64,000 nucleotides of DNA from Streptomyces sp. AP-93 (GTDB taxonomy: Bacteria; Actinomycetota; Actinomycetes; Streptomycetales; Streptomycetaceae): contig NZ_JALGBX010000022.1 in NCBI RefSeq assembly GCF_022808175.1, forward strand, positions 62,001 through 126,000. The letters run 5' to 3'. Below, one piece after another: positions 27,044 through 35,108 of this stretch (the first letter of the stretch is position 1; every line of letters begins with the position of its first letter). The position numbers and the translations under genes were made by a program. The notes under the pieces are model-generated. The model ran no database searches. It saw only the letters and a list, made by a program, of their open reading frames with translations, and had not been told where the DNA came from.

Positions 27044-27712
27044 ATGACCATCTACGACGTGACCCGCGCGCTGCCCGACATCGAGACGCTGCGCGACCGC
27101 TGCCGGGCGATGGCGGCGCTGGAACTGGTGATCAGCGGCGAGGAGGACGACGGCTACTTCGCCTACGACCCGAAGTGGGGCCCGGGCGAGGAAGCGGCAC
27201 TGATGGACAACGGCTCGGGCGACGACTACGCGATCGTCTTCACGGCCGCCGGGGTCTTCGGACACGGCTTCGACCACGAGTCGGTGATGAGCCCGTGGGC
27301 GGACACCGACCAGGAGGACGGCTGGCCGGGCCTGACCGACGGCATACCGGAGGCCTTCCGGCCGTACCTGACGGAGCCGGCGTTCTGCGTGGACGGCGTG
27401 CTCAACGCGACCGCCGTCTTCTGGCGCGAGACCGCCGACACGCAGTGGCGTACGGGCACGGTGGACTTCCCGGAGGGCAAGTCCGACCCGGACGGCGCGG
27501 ACTACCTCTTCGAGCTGCTCGTGGCGGGCACCCCGGAGGCCTACCGCGACTTCGCCGAGGACTACTACGAGACGGACCTCCCCCTGGAGGCGGTCCGCCA
27601 CGTCTGGTCGCTGCTCCCGCTCACCCAGGAGGTCGTGGACGCCCTCAACCCGGGCCTCCCGCTGGAGGCGGTGGGGCCGCGGCTGGCGCGGGCGGGGTAT
27701 CCGGGGGTGTGA
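27044..27712 (+). CDS. Hypothetical acidic protein (222 aa)
   Basis: I do not recognise a family. ATG 27044 gives MTIYDVTRALPDIETLRDRC; a TTG at 27032 is possible. The protein is acidic, with many Asp/Glu/Trp residues (ISGEEDDGYFAYDPKWGPGE, GFDHESVMSPWADTDQEDGW), and no signal or membrane segment. The region DYYETDLPLEAVRHVW followed by LNPGLPLEAVGPRLARAGYP looks like a repeated motif (LPLEAV twice). It is a single gene between msiK and the tRNA gene. Streptomyces codon bias is strong, so it is likely real. Confidence 0.7.
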   Translation: MTIYDVTRALPDIETLRDRCRAMAALELVISGEEDDGYFAYDPKWGPGEEAALMDNGSGDDYAIVFTAAGVFGHGFDHESVMSPWADTDQEDGWPGLTDGIPEAFRPYLTEPAFCVDGVLNATAVFWRETADTQWRTGTVDFPEGKSDPDGADYLFELLVAGTPEAYRDFAEDYYETDLPLEAVRHVWSLLPLTQEVVDALNPGLPLEAVGPRLARAGYPGV

Positions 27713-27816
27713 GGGGGGCCGCCGGCGGCGACCCCGGACACCGGAAAGGTCTTCGCTGAGGGGTCGGGGCGATGTGTAGAGTGAAGGCGATTCCGTGCCT
27801 TGCGCAGGGTCGCCAC

Positions 27817-27894
27817 GCCCCCTTAGCTCAGTCCGGCCAGAGCAACGCACTTGTAATGCGTAGGTCGTCGGTTCGAATCCGACAGGGGGCTCCA
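27817..27894 (+). tRNA. tRNA-Thr (anticodon TGT)
   Basis: The acceptor arms GCCCCCT (27817-27823) and AGGGGGC (27884-27890) pair fully. The anticodon stem-loop CGCA-CTTGTAA-TGCG gives anticodon TGT, reading ACA and related Thr codons. The T arm carries GGTTCGAATCC. The discriminator is T, and CCA is encoded at 27892-27894. No integrative element follows it. Confidence 0.95.
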
Positions 27895-27940
27895 TCCCGG
27901 GTTGGAAGCTTGATGACCAAGGGAATTCGTACAGAAGTGG

Positions 27941-27970
27941 AAGGCCCCGGGCGGTTGCCCGGGGCCTTTT
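27941..27970. terminator. Terminator after tRNA-Thr
   Basis: AAGGCCCCGGGC (27941-27952) and its exact complement (27957-27968) enclose a GGTT loop, and the stem runs into TTTT. It lies between the tRNA and the convergent oxidoreductase gene and can serve both. Confidence 0.9.
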
Positions 27971-27978
27971 GCGTGTCG

Positions 27979-29361
27979 TCAGTGGCGGCCCGAGATGCGG
28001 TCTGCCAGGCGGGCCAGCGGGGTTGTCGTCGGGGTGTGGGTGGTGGATTCTCGGCGGTCCGCTTCGCGGTACGCGGCGTAGAGGGCCTGGACGCCGAGCC
28101 AGCGGAAGGGTTCCGGCTCCCAGCGGCGGACGCGGTGGTTGACCCAGGGGAGGGTGGTGAGGTCTGTCCTGTCGCCCAGGACCAGGTCGCGGAGGGTGCG
28201 GGCCGCGAGGTTGGCCGTGGCCACGCCGGAGCCCACGTAGCCTCCGGCCCAGCCGAGGCCCGAGGACGCGTCGAGGGTGACCGTGGCGCACCAGTCGCGG
28301 GGGACGCCCAGCACGCCCGACCAGGCGTGGGTGATCTCGACTCCCGTGAGGGCCGGGAAGAAGGATTCGAGGAGGTGGGTGAGGGCCGTGATGGTGGCGG
28401 GCTGGGTGCGGCCGTCGTTGTCCGTGCGGGAGCCGTAGCGGTAGGGGACGCCGCGGCCGCCGATGGCGATGCGGTCGTCGGCCGTGCGCTGGGCGTACAT
28501 GTAGGCGTGGGCCATGTCGCCGAGGGTCGAGGCGTCGGACCAGCCGAGTTGGGACCAGATCTCCGGCGGGAGCGGGGCCGTGGCGATCATCGAGGAGTTC
28601 ATCGGGAGCCAGGAGCGCTTCTGGCCCTTGAGGGCGGCGGTGAAGCCCTCCGTGCAGCGCAGGACGTACGGGGCGCGGACCGTGCCGTACGGGGTGAGGG
28701 CGCGGCGGGGGGCGATCTCCGTGACGGGGGTGGACTCGTGGATGACCACGCCGAGGCGTTCGCACGCGGCCGCCAGGCCCTTGACCAGCTTCAGGGGGTG
28801 GATGCGGGCTCCGTGCGGGGTCCAGGAGGAGCCCACGGCGTCCGCGACGTTGATGCGGGCGCGGGTGTCGGTGGCGTCGTAGAGCTCGCGGTCCGTTTCG
28901 CCGAAGGAGAGTTCGGCGGTGTGGAAGGCCTTGAGGCGGGAGAGCTGGGCGGGGGTGCGGGCCACCTCGAGGACGCCGCCGCGGTGGATGTCGGCGTCGA
29001 TGCCTTCCTTGGCGGCGGTGTCGATGACCTCGGTGACGGTCTCGTTCATGGCGTGCTGGAGGCGCTGGGCGGCCGGGCGGCCGTGGAGGGCGGCGTAGCG
29101 GTCGCGGCCGGCGATGCCGTTGTAGAGCCAGCCGCCGTTGCGGCCGGAGGCCCCGTAGCCGCAGAACTTCTGCTCCAGGACGGTGACGCGCAGGTCGGGG
29201 GCGGCGGTCTTGAGGTAGTAGGCGGTCCACAGGCCGGTGTAGCCGCCGCCGACGATGACGACGTCGGCCGTGGTGTTGCCGGTGAGCGGGGCGCGGGGTG
29301 GGTGGGCGGGGGCGGTCTCATCTGTCGCGTACCAGAAGGAAATTCCGCCGTTGATCGTCAT
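27979..29361 (-). CDS. FAD-dependent amine/amino-acid oxidoreductase (DAO family)
   Basis: The 460-residue protein has an N-terminal FAD-binding Rossmann motif (ADVVIVGGGYTGLWTAYYLK, about residues 32-51) and ends of the DAO fold (SGVLGVPRDWCATVTLDASS, GLGWAGGYVGSGVATANLAA). It resembles the gamma-glutamylputrescine oxidase and glycine/D-amino-acid oxidase branch, which oxidise amines to aldehyde or imine and hydrogen peroxide. The sequence KFCGYGASGRNGGWL near residue 66 is the conserved segment after the second strand. The substrate cannot be fixed; polyamine breakdown genes are not adjacent. It is a single gene, divergent from the DsbA-like lipoprotein gene. Confidence 0.85.
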   Translation of the reverse strand: MTINGGISFWYATDETAPAHPPRAPLTGNTTADVVIVGGGYTGLWTAYYLKTAAPDLRVTVLEQKFCGYGASGRNGGWLYNGIAGRDRYAALHGRPAAQRLQHAMNETVTEVIDTAAKEGIDADIHRGGVLEVARTPAQLSRLKAFHTAELSFGETDRELYDATDTRARINVADAVGSSWTPHGARIHPLKLVKGLAAACERLGVVIHESTPVTEIAPRRALTPYGTVRAPYVLRCTEGFTAALKGQKRSWLPMNSSMIATAPLPPEIWSQLGWSDASTLGDMAHAYMYAQRTADDRIAIGGRGVPYRYGSRTDNDGRTQPATITALTHLLESFFPALTGVEITHAWSGVLGVPRDWCATVTLDASSGLGWAGGYVGSGVATANLAARTLRDLVLGDRTDLTTLPWVNHRVRRWEPEPFRWLGVQALYAAYREADRRESTTHTPTTTPLARLADRISGRH

Positions 29362-29521
29362 GGGGGAGTTGGTACACGGCGTTTTGGGCGGGTGTCCAGG
29401 GGCGTGACGTCGGGTTTCGGGGGCTCGGGGGTGGCCGAATGGCTGATGTGGGCGGGGTGGTTCCCTCCTTAGGGTGGGGCGGGGATTTTGTCAGGTTTTT
29501 GTGTGAGAGGTACGGGTTCGT

Positions 29522-30241
29522 ATGGCGCGGGTTGTGGTGGCGGGGCGGCTGGTCGCGGCGGTCGCGTCCGTGGTGCTGCTGGGTGGGGCGGTCGTCGGAT
29601 GCGGCTCCGGAGAGCAGGGGGAGGTGGCCGCCTCCGAGGGTGCGGTGCGGACCAGTCCGATCGCCGGGCAGCTCGCGGGGCTGCCCACGACGGTGGACGG
29701 GGCGAAGATCGTCGTGGGGAAGCCGGACGCGCCGCGTACCGCGCAGGTGCTGGTGGACCCCAAGTGCGGTCACTGCGCGCGGTTCGAGGAGGCCGGCGGG
29801 GAGTCGCTGCTGAAGCTCGCGGTGGCCGGCCAGGTGAAGATCGAGTACCTGTTGGCCTCCTTCCTGGACCGGGACGGGGCGAGCGGTTCGGCCAAGGCGG
29901 TCAATGCGCTGCGCGCGTCGGCTGACGCCGGGAAGTTCGCGGAGTTCCACGCGGCGGTCTTCGCCAGTCAGCCGAGGGGGAAGTTCACCGACGAGCTGCT
30001 CCTGAAGATCGCGGACCGGGTGCCGGGGCTGCGCGGGGCGGACTTCGACGCGGCGGTGAAGGACGAGACGTACAAGGGGTGGGTCGCCGAGGCCGAGCAG
30101 GGCTTCGAGGCGACGGGTGCGCAGGCGACGCCGATGGTGCTGGTGGAGGGGAAGCCGGTCGGGTCGAGGGACGGGTCGCTGTTCGACGCGGGGGCGTTCA
30201 CACAGGCGTTGAAGGGTGCCGGGATCGGGGGCTCCTCCTAG
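29522..30241 (+). CDS. DsbA-like thioredoxin-fold lipoprotein
   Basis: The 239-residue product has a lipoprotein signal with lipobox VVGC (about residues 24-27), so it sits on the outer face of the membrane. The DsbA/thioredoxin_4 domain starts near residue 60, with the redox motif CGHC in VDPKCGHCARFEEAGGE. A helical insertion (about 110-185) is typical of DsbA. The cis-proline lies in GAQATPMVLVEGKPV. It probably oxidises or isomerises disulphides of secreted proteins. No DsbB or VKOR partner is adjacent. Confidence 0.87.
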   Translation: MARVVVAGRLVAAVASVVLLGGAVVGCGSGEQGEVAASEGAVRTSPIAGQLAGLPTTVDGAKIVVGKPDAPRTAQVLVDPKCGHCARFEEAGGESLLKLAVAGQVKIEYLLASFLDRDGASGSAKAVNALRASADAGKFAEFHAAVFASQPRGKFTDELLLKIADRVPGLRGADFDAAVKDETYKGWVAEAEQGFEATGAQATPMVLVEGKPVGSRDGSLFDAGAFTQALKGAGIGGSS

Positions 30242-30378
30242 GAGGACCTCAATGGATCGCGCCTGGCCAAGCTCAACTCGGCTCACCTGGAGAGCTTGCC
30301 GGGGCGGGCGGTGGCGCGGCCGATGCCCCAGCCGGTCTGCCGGAGCCCTACTGGGCTCTGTAGGCCTAGGGTTGGGCC

Positions 30379-31359
30379 ATGGACAGTGCGACGGCGGCGG
30401 GTGGCTCGGGCGGCTCGGGCGGCTGGGTTGATGGTCGGTTCGGCGGGGTGCCGAGGCGGTTCGTGCGGGCGCAGGTGCGGGACAACGGGGCGGCCGGGCG
30501 GGAGTTCGTCGATGCGCTGCCCGCGCGGGTGGCCGCCTTCCTGGAGCGGTGGGAGCTACGGGTGACCGGGCCCGGGATGTACGGGGTGACGGCCCTGGTG
30601 CTGCCGGTGGTGCGGGCCGACGGGACGGCGGCGGCGCTGAAGCTGCCGGCGCTGGACGAGGAGAACGCGGGGGAGGCGCTCGCGCTGCGCGCGTGGGCCG
30701 GGGAGGGCTGCGTACGGCTGCTGGCGGACGACGCGCAGACCGGCACGCTGCTGCTGGAGCGCCTCGACGAGAGCAGGCACCTGTCGGCGCTGGCCGTACG
30801 GGACTCCGGGCGGGCGGTGGAACTCGTCGGCGGGTTGCTGGCCCGGCTGACGGCGGTCCCGGCGCCGGCCGGGCTGCGGCGGCTCGCAGACGTGGCGGCG
30901 GCGATGCTGGAGGCGGTGCCGGGGGCGTTGGCGCAGCTGGGGGACGGCCGGGAGCGGGGGCTGGTCGCGGACTGCGCGGCGGCGCTGGCGGAGGTGGCGG
31001 GGGAGCCGGGGGACCGGTTGCTGCACTGGGACCTGCACTACGACAACGTTCTGGCGGGCGGGCGCGAGCCGTGGCTGGCCATCGATCCGAAGCCGCTGGC
31101 CGGTGATCCGGGGTTCGAGCTGTTGCCGGCGCTGGTCAACAACTTCCGTGCGCGGGAGGTGCGGTGGCGCTTCGAGTCGCTCGCGGAGGCGGTGGGGACG
31201 GACCGGGAACGGGCGCGGGCGTGGACGCTGGGGCGGGTGCTGCAGAACTGCCTGTGGGACGTGGAGGACGGGGACCGGCCGGCGGCGGTGCAGCTGAGGG
31301 TCGCGGAGTCGCTGCTGGGGCGGGTGGGGAAGGGGAGGAGCGGGCGCGGTGCCTCGTAG
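30379..31359 (+). CDS. Aminoglycoside/hydroxyurea antibiotic resistance kinase family (APH(6)-like)
   Basis: The 326-residue protein has the Brenner kinase motif HWDLHYDNVL (catalytic Asp) and the metal-binding IDPKPLAGDPGFELLP. The APH(6) family of streptomycin kinases and hydroxyurea phosphotransferases shares this pattern, including WELRVTGPGMYGVTALVLPV at the nucleotide site. Many streptomycetes carry housekeeping members with no proven resistance role, so resistance should not be assumed. A Gly/Ser-rich N-terminal tail precedes the fold. The GNAT gene starts nine bases after its stop, implying an operon. Confidence 0.8.
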   Translation: MDSATAAGGSGGSGGWVDGRFGGVPRRFVRAQVRDNGAAGREFVDALPARVAAFLERWELRVTGPGMYGVTALVLPVVRADGTAAALKLPALDEENAGEALALRAWAGEGCVRLLADDAQTGTLLLERLDESRHLSALAVRDSGRAVELVGGLLARLTAVPAPAGLRRLADVAAAMLEAVPGALAQLGDGRERGLVADCAAALAEVAGEPGDRLLHWDLHYDNVLAGGREPWLAIDPKPLAGDPGFELLPALVNNFRAREVRWRFESLAEAVGTDRERARAWTLGRVLQNCLWDVEDGDRPAAVQLRVAESLLGRVGKGRSGRGAS

Positions 31360-31368
31360 GGTGCAGGC

Positions 31369-31842
31369 ATGATCCGTAGCGCCGTCGTCAGCGACGTACC
31401 CGTCATCCACGCCATGATCCGCGAGCTCGCGGAGTACGAGAAGGTGCCGCACGAGGCGCGCGCCACCGAGGCGCAGTTGCGGGAGGCGCTCTTCGGGGAG
31501 CGGCCGGCGGCGTTCGCGCACCTCGCGCTGACGCCGGAGGGCGAGGCGGTCGGGTTCTCGCTGTGGTTCCTCAGCTTCTCGACGTGGCGCGGGGTGCACG
31601 GCATCTACCTGGAGGACCTGTACGTCCGTCCGGGCGTGCGCGGCGGCGGCCACGGGAAGGCGCTGCTGCGGGAGTTGGCGCGGATCTGCGTGGAGCGCGG
31701 GTACGAGCGGCTGGAGTGGTCGGTCCTGAAGTGGAACGAGCCGACGATCGCTTTCTACGAGGCCCTGGGTGCGCGGCCGCAGGACGAGTGGTCGGTGTAC
31801 CGGCTGACCGACGGGGCGCTGGCGGAGCTCGGGGGCGCGTAG
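31369..31842 (+). CDS. GNAT N-acetyltransferase (diamine acetyltransferase-like)
   Basis: The 157-residue protein has GNAT motif A with the acetyl-CoA pyrophosphate loop VRPGVRGGGHGKALLRELAR. The sequence around it (LWFLSFSTWRGVHGIYLEDL then YVRP; WSVLKWNEPTIAFYEALGA) matches the spermidine/spermine and thialysine acetyltransferase branch. The likely substrate is therefore a polyamine or lysine-like amine. It is nine bases downstream of the phosphotransferase gene. It is convergent with the broken oxidoreductase gene. Confidence 0.85.
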   Translation: MIRSAVVSDVPVIHAMIRELAEYEKVPHEARATEAQLREALFGERPAAFAHLALTPEGEAVGFSLWFLSFSTWRGVHGIYLEDLYVRPGVRGGGHGKALLRELARICVERGYERLEWSVLKWNEPTIAFYEALGARPQDEWSVYRLTDGALAELGGA

Positions 31843-31859
31843 CCGGGGCCGGCCGGCGG

Positions 31860-32506
31860 TCAGGGTTCCAGGACGACCTTGCCGGTGGTGGCGCGGGTCT
31901 CCAGGTCGTGGTGGGCCGCGGCGGCTTCGGCGAGGGGGTAGCGCTGGAGTGCGGGGCGCAGGCGGCCGGTGGCGGCTTCGGCGAGGGCGCGGGTTTCGAG
32001 GAGGCGCAGGGGGTCTGCGCCGCCGGTGCGCCGGAGCATGGCGGGGCCGAGGACGTGCTGCGTGGTGATGCCGCGGGCGTCCAGGCCGGCCTGCTCGGTG
32101 CCGGACGACGCGGGCCCGGCCTGATCCGAAAGACACGCCCTAAGACGTCCGGGACGGCGTGCAGTCGGGCGGCGTGGGCGACGGCGTACTCGGCGTAGCC
32201 GCCGGGGGCGAATCCGAAGTGGACGACGACGGGCTGCCCGAGCCATGCGGGGTCCGTGCCGGGGCCGAGTGCGTCGACGGTGCCGGCGACCTCGCGGCCG
32301 GGGACGGTCGGCAGCTCGGGCAGGGGCGCGGGCGGGCCCTGGACGCCGCGGCGCAGGGCGGTGTCGAGGAGGTGGACGCCGGCGGCGGCGACGGCGATGC
32401 GGACTTGGCCGGGGGCGGGGACGGGGCGGGGGACGGACTCGTAGGTGAGGTTCTCGGCGGGGCCGAAGGCGTGGAGGCGGATGGCGCGCATGGTGGGTGT
32501 GGGCAT
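31860..32506 (-). pseudogene. Broken zinc-type NADPH:quinone oxidoreductase
   Basis: The gene is disrupted. From ATG 32506 one frame encodes the first part of a medium-chain oxidoreductase (MRAIRLHAFGPAENLTYESV, then AAAGVHLLDTALRRGVQGPP, and GREVAGTVDALGPG) up to about 32140. The last 75 residues (ARGITTQHVLGPAMLRRTGG ... HHDLETRATTGKVVLEP) are in another frame, from about 32110 to the stop at 31860. The NADPH-binding Rossmann region of about 130 residues that belongs between them is missing. The junction around 32115-32150 is locally AT-richer. A near-canonical SoxR operator lies upstream. In S. coelicolor a homologous gene at this locus (SCO4266, from memory) is SoxR-controlled. Confidence 0.85.
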
Positions 32507-32512
32507 GGGTGA

Positions 32513-32543
32513 AGCCTGGGACCTCAAGTGGGCTTGAGGTCAA
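32513..32543 (-). promoter_or_regulatory. SoxR box and promoter of the oxidoreductase pseudogene
   Basis: On the minus strand a TTGACC -35 (32543-32538) is followed after a 19-base spacer by CAGGCT as -10 (32518-32513). The perfect dyad ACCTCAAG-N4-CTTGAGGT (32521-32540) overlaps the spacer. Layout and arms match the E. coli soxS operator CCTCAAGTTAACTTGAGG. The long spacer is the hallmark of MerR-family activation. Confidence 0.85.
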
Positions 32544-32564
32544 GGGGTGGGCCAGGATGGGGGG

Positions 32565-33272
32565 ATGGCGATGGCGCGGGACGGGCGGAAGACGCAGAAG
32601 CGGCAGCAGCCGCAGACGGTGAAGGCGGCGCGGCGGGCGGAGGTGCGGTTGCCGGAGCTGAGCGGTTGGGAGGACGCGGGGCCGGGGCTGGAGCCGGACG
32701 GGGACTACGACGGGCTGGAGCTCGTCGAGGTGGACCTCACGGGCGGGGACGGGCGCGGGGCCCGGTTCATGGACTGTGCGCTACGGCGCTGCGTGCTGGA
32801 CGAGACCGGGCTGGCCAAGGCACGGATCCTGGACTCGGTGCTGGACGGTGTCCGCGGGGTGGGGCCGGACCTGTCGGAGGCTTCGCTGCGCGACGTGGAA
32901 CTGCTGGACGCCCGGCTGGGCGGGGTGCAGTTGCACGGGGCGGTGCTGGAGCGGGTGCTCGTGCGCGGCGGCAAGATCGACTACCTGAACCTGCGGACGG
33001 CGCGACTCAAGGACGTGGTCTTCGAGGGGTGCGTGCTGGTGGAGCCGGACTTCGGGGGCGCGGTGCTCGAACGGGTGGAGTTCCGGGACTGCGAGCTGCG
33101 GGCCGTGGACTTCACGGGGGCGCGGATGGCGGACGTGGACCTGCGGGGCGCGAGCGCGCTGGAGATCGCGCGGGGCGTGGATGCGCTGGCCGGGGCGGTG
33201 ATCAGTGCGGGGCAGCTGTTCGAGCTGGCTCCGGCGATGGCTGCGCAGCTGGGTGTGCGGGTGGTTCCGTAG
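32565..33272 (+). CDS. Pentapeptide-repeat protein
   Basis: The 235-residue protein carries about 25 consecutive A(D/N)LXX-type pentapeptides between residues about 50 and 205 (DLTGGDGRGARFMDCALRRC, DLSEASLRDVELLDARLGGV, DFTGARMADVDLRGA), which fold as a right-handed beta-helix. The N-terminal 30 residues are basic. The fold can mimic DNA (as in Qnr proteins), but most members have no known function. ATG 32565 follows a GGGGGG ribosome site; ATG 32571 is an equally possible start. It is divergent from the oxidoreductase pseudogene and shares its promoter region. Confidence 0.85.
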   Translation: MAMARDGRKTQKRQQPQTVKAARRAEVRLPELSGWEDAGPGLEPDGDYDGLELVEVDLTGGDGRGARFMDCALRRCVLDETGLAKARILDSVLDGVRGVGPDLSEASLRDVELLDARLGGVQLHGAVLERVLVRGGKIDYLNLRTARLKDVVFEGCVLVEPDFGGAVLERVEFRDCELRAVDFTGARMADVDLRGASALEIARGVDALAGAVISAGQLFELAPAMAAQLGVRVVP

Positions 33273-33357
33273 TGGGTGGTTCCGTAGCGGGCGCCCTCCG
33301 GGCGTGCTCGCCGTGCGCTCCGGGGCGGAGGCGAGCACGACCGGCGTGCCGGGCGCG

Positions 33358-34164
33358 TCAGGAGTAGCGGTGGTTCGGCCAGTGCGGGTCGTACCAGCGG
33401 TCGCCGTCGGTGAGGCCGAGCAGCCGCACGGCGTGGAGGAGCTGTTCGGGGGCGCCGTGGGCGCGCAGGCGTTCGGGCGCCCGGCTCACGAGCCAGGCGG
33501 TCAGTTCCGTCCGTACGGCTTCCGCTTCGTCCGGCCAGAAGGACCACGTCGTCCAGGGGAGCGAGTCCCCCAGGAGATCCCGTTCCCATGCGTCGACCGT
33601 GTGGGCGAGGTGCTGGTCGGCGATCGGGTGGTGGAGGGCCTCCCAGTCCGCGAGCCAGGGGCCTATGGTGCCGGAGGCTTCGGTGCACAGCTGGAGCAGT
33701 TCGTGCACGGGGAGGGCGGGGTCCGGGGTGAGGAGGGAGCGGGCCCACCAGGCGTGCAGGAACTCGTCCACGGCCGCGCTCTGCGGCGCGGGCCACTGCT
33801 GCCACCACTCGGCGCGGTGGAACGAGTAGCCGACACGGTCGATGTCCCACGCGTAGTCGCCGAGGCCGCCGGTCAGGAAGCGGGCGAACTGCGGCAGGAT
33901 GCGGCGCAGTACGGCGCCGTGGTCGCGCCAGTCGGGGACGCTCCAGGTGCGGTGCAGGAGGTCGGGGTCGAGTTCCGTGCCGGGGAGCTTCAGCAGGGCG
34001 AGCTCCTCGGGGCTGCCCCAGTGGCAATCGCAATTGCTCTCGTCGGCCCGGGCGGTCATCCCGTGGAAGGTGACGGCCAGCTGGGCCAGTGCCCGGTCCA
34101 GTCGTACGCGGGCTGCGGCTGCGGCTGCGGCTGCCGGGTCCTGGTCGTGCTCGTCGTTGGTCAT
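33358..34164 (-). CDS. Hypothetical protein (268 aa)
   Basis: I do not recognise a family. The protein is Trp-, His- and Asp-rich (VGYSFHRAEWWQQWPAPQSA, SFWPDEAEAVRTELTAWLV) with no signal or membrane segment. An Ala-run (DPAAAAAAAARVRLDRALAQ) near the N-terminus precedes a helical part. CDCHWGSPEELALLKLPGTE holds a Cys-x-Cys-His that could bind metal, but it occurs only once. Codon bias is normal. It lies about 100 bases downstream of the next gene on the same strand. Confidence 0.65.
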   Translation of the reverse strand: MTNDEHDQDPAAAAAAAARVRLDRALAQLAVTFHGMTARADESNCDCHWGSPEELALLKLPGTELDPDLLHRTWSVPDWRDHGAVLRRILPQFARFLTGGLGDYAWDIDRVGYSFHRAEWWQQWPAPQSAAVDEFLHAWWARSLLTPDPALPVHELLQLCTEASGTIGPWLADWEALHHPIADQHLAHTVDAWERDLLGDSLPWTTWSFWPDEAEAVRTELTAWLVSRAPERLRAHGAPEQLLHAVRLLGLTDGDRWYDPHWPNHRYS

Positions 34165-34265
34165 GGTCGGCGGTGCCTCACGGGGACTCCAGGCCGTCCG
34201 GACCCGAAGAGTGAGACCTTACCGGCCGGTCGTGCCCGGGCGGCCGATGGGTCAGGCCCGACGGG

Positions 34266-34769
34266 TCAGGCCGGGACGCGGGGGAAGCGGGACTGCAGGG
34301 TCCAGATGACGGGGTTGTCGCCCAGGCCGTCGTGCATGTCGACGAGGTCCGCGATCACGTCGTGGAGGAAGTCCCGCGCTTCGCGGCGCAGCAGGCGGTG
34401 GCTGAAGGTGAGGGGGGCTTCCTCCGACGGCATCCAGTCGGCCTCGACGTCGACCCATCCGAAGCGGCGCTCGAAGAGCATGCGGTCCGAGGACTCGGTG
34501 AAGTCGATCTCGGCATACTGCCGGTTGGCGGCGCGGCTGCCGCGCGGGTCCTGGTCGAGCTGCTCGACGATGTCGCACAGCGCCCAGGCGAAGTCCAGTA
34601 CGGGCACCCATCCCCAGGCTGTGGACACTTCCCGGTCCGCGTTGGTGTCGGCGAGGTAGACGTCCCCGCAGAACAGGTCGTGGCGCAGCGAGTGGACGTC
34701 CGCCGAGCGGTAGTCGGTCTGCGGGGGGTCGGGGAAGCGCCGGGAGAGGGAGTAGCCGATGTCGAGCAC
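34266..34769 (-). CDS. DUF7878-like hypothetical protein
   Basis: The conserved part begins near GTG 34769 (VLDIGYSLSRRFPDPPQTDY) and runs 167 residues. It includes SLRHDLFCGDVYLADTNADR, WGWVPVLDFAWALCDIVEQL and IDFTESSDRMLFERR, which I recall as typical of DUF7878 proteins; I could not check this against a database. A longer frame to 35021 crosses low-complexity, remnant-like sequence and is unlikely to be coding. The function is unknown; such small proteins are often found near polymorphic-toxin or immunity genes, none of which are seen here. Confidence 0.6.
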   Translation of the reverse strand: MLDIGYSLSRRFPDPPQTDYRSADVHSLRHDLFCGDVYLADTNADREVSTAWGWVPVLDFAWALCDIVEQLDQDPRGSRAANRQYAEIDFTESSDRMLFERRFGWVDVEADWMPSEEAPLTFSHRLLRREARDFLHDVIADLVDMHDGLGDNPVIWTLQSRFPRVPA

Positions 34770-34932
34770 GTACCCGATGGTGTCACGTGCGGGGCGGGGG
34801 GCGTCCCGCACCTCCTGGCGGGGGTCCCGCACGGCGCCCCCCCCGTGGGCGGTGTGGGCCCGGGGATCGGAGTTCCCGATGCCCCCGGGGGTGTCGGGTT
34901 CGCCGGATCGAGCTCGGCGCGTCCGGCAGGCG

Positions 34933-35070
34933 ACCGCCGCTGCCGGGGACGGGCATCCGGGCGGGGACGGGCTGCGGCTGCTGGGCCGCCGCGGCATCGC
35001 GTACCTGGGGGGTACGGCCACGGTGGAGAGCGCCCCGGGTGGGGGAGGGACGGTGGTGCTGGGTGCTGGG
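34933..35070 (+). pseudogene. Remnant of a histidine-kinase ATPase domain
   Basis: The forward frame reads GDGLRLLGRRGIAYLGGTAT followed by VESAPGGGGTVVLG. This is the G2 box and final strand of NarL-partner kinases (GxGLxxLxxRxxxLGGxxxVESxPGxGT). There is no start, phospho-acceptor His or N/G1 box upstream, and the frame then runs into a GTGCTGG-type heptamer repeat (35056-35080). The rest of the 34770-35108 gap holds nothing else I can support. It lies next to senR-senS but on the opposite strand, so it is not a piece of senS. Confidence 0.5.
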
Positions 35071-35108
35071 TGCTGGGTGCCCGATGCCGGGTGCCGATGG
35101 CTCCGTGG

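Noticed and set aside
27817..27894. tRNA-Thr as an attachment site for an integrative element
   Set aside because: No integrase, excisionase or repeated tRNA 3' end is present on either side in the window.
27017..29230. Long minus-strand frame crossing tRNA-Thr
   Set aside because: It runs through a tRNA and a terminator and shadows the oxidoreductase gene.
30379..31359. Antibiotic resistance gene
   Set aside because: The fold matches APH(6)-type kinases, but such genes are common housekeeping members in Streptomyces and no resistance context is present.
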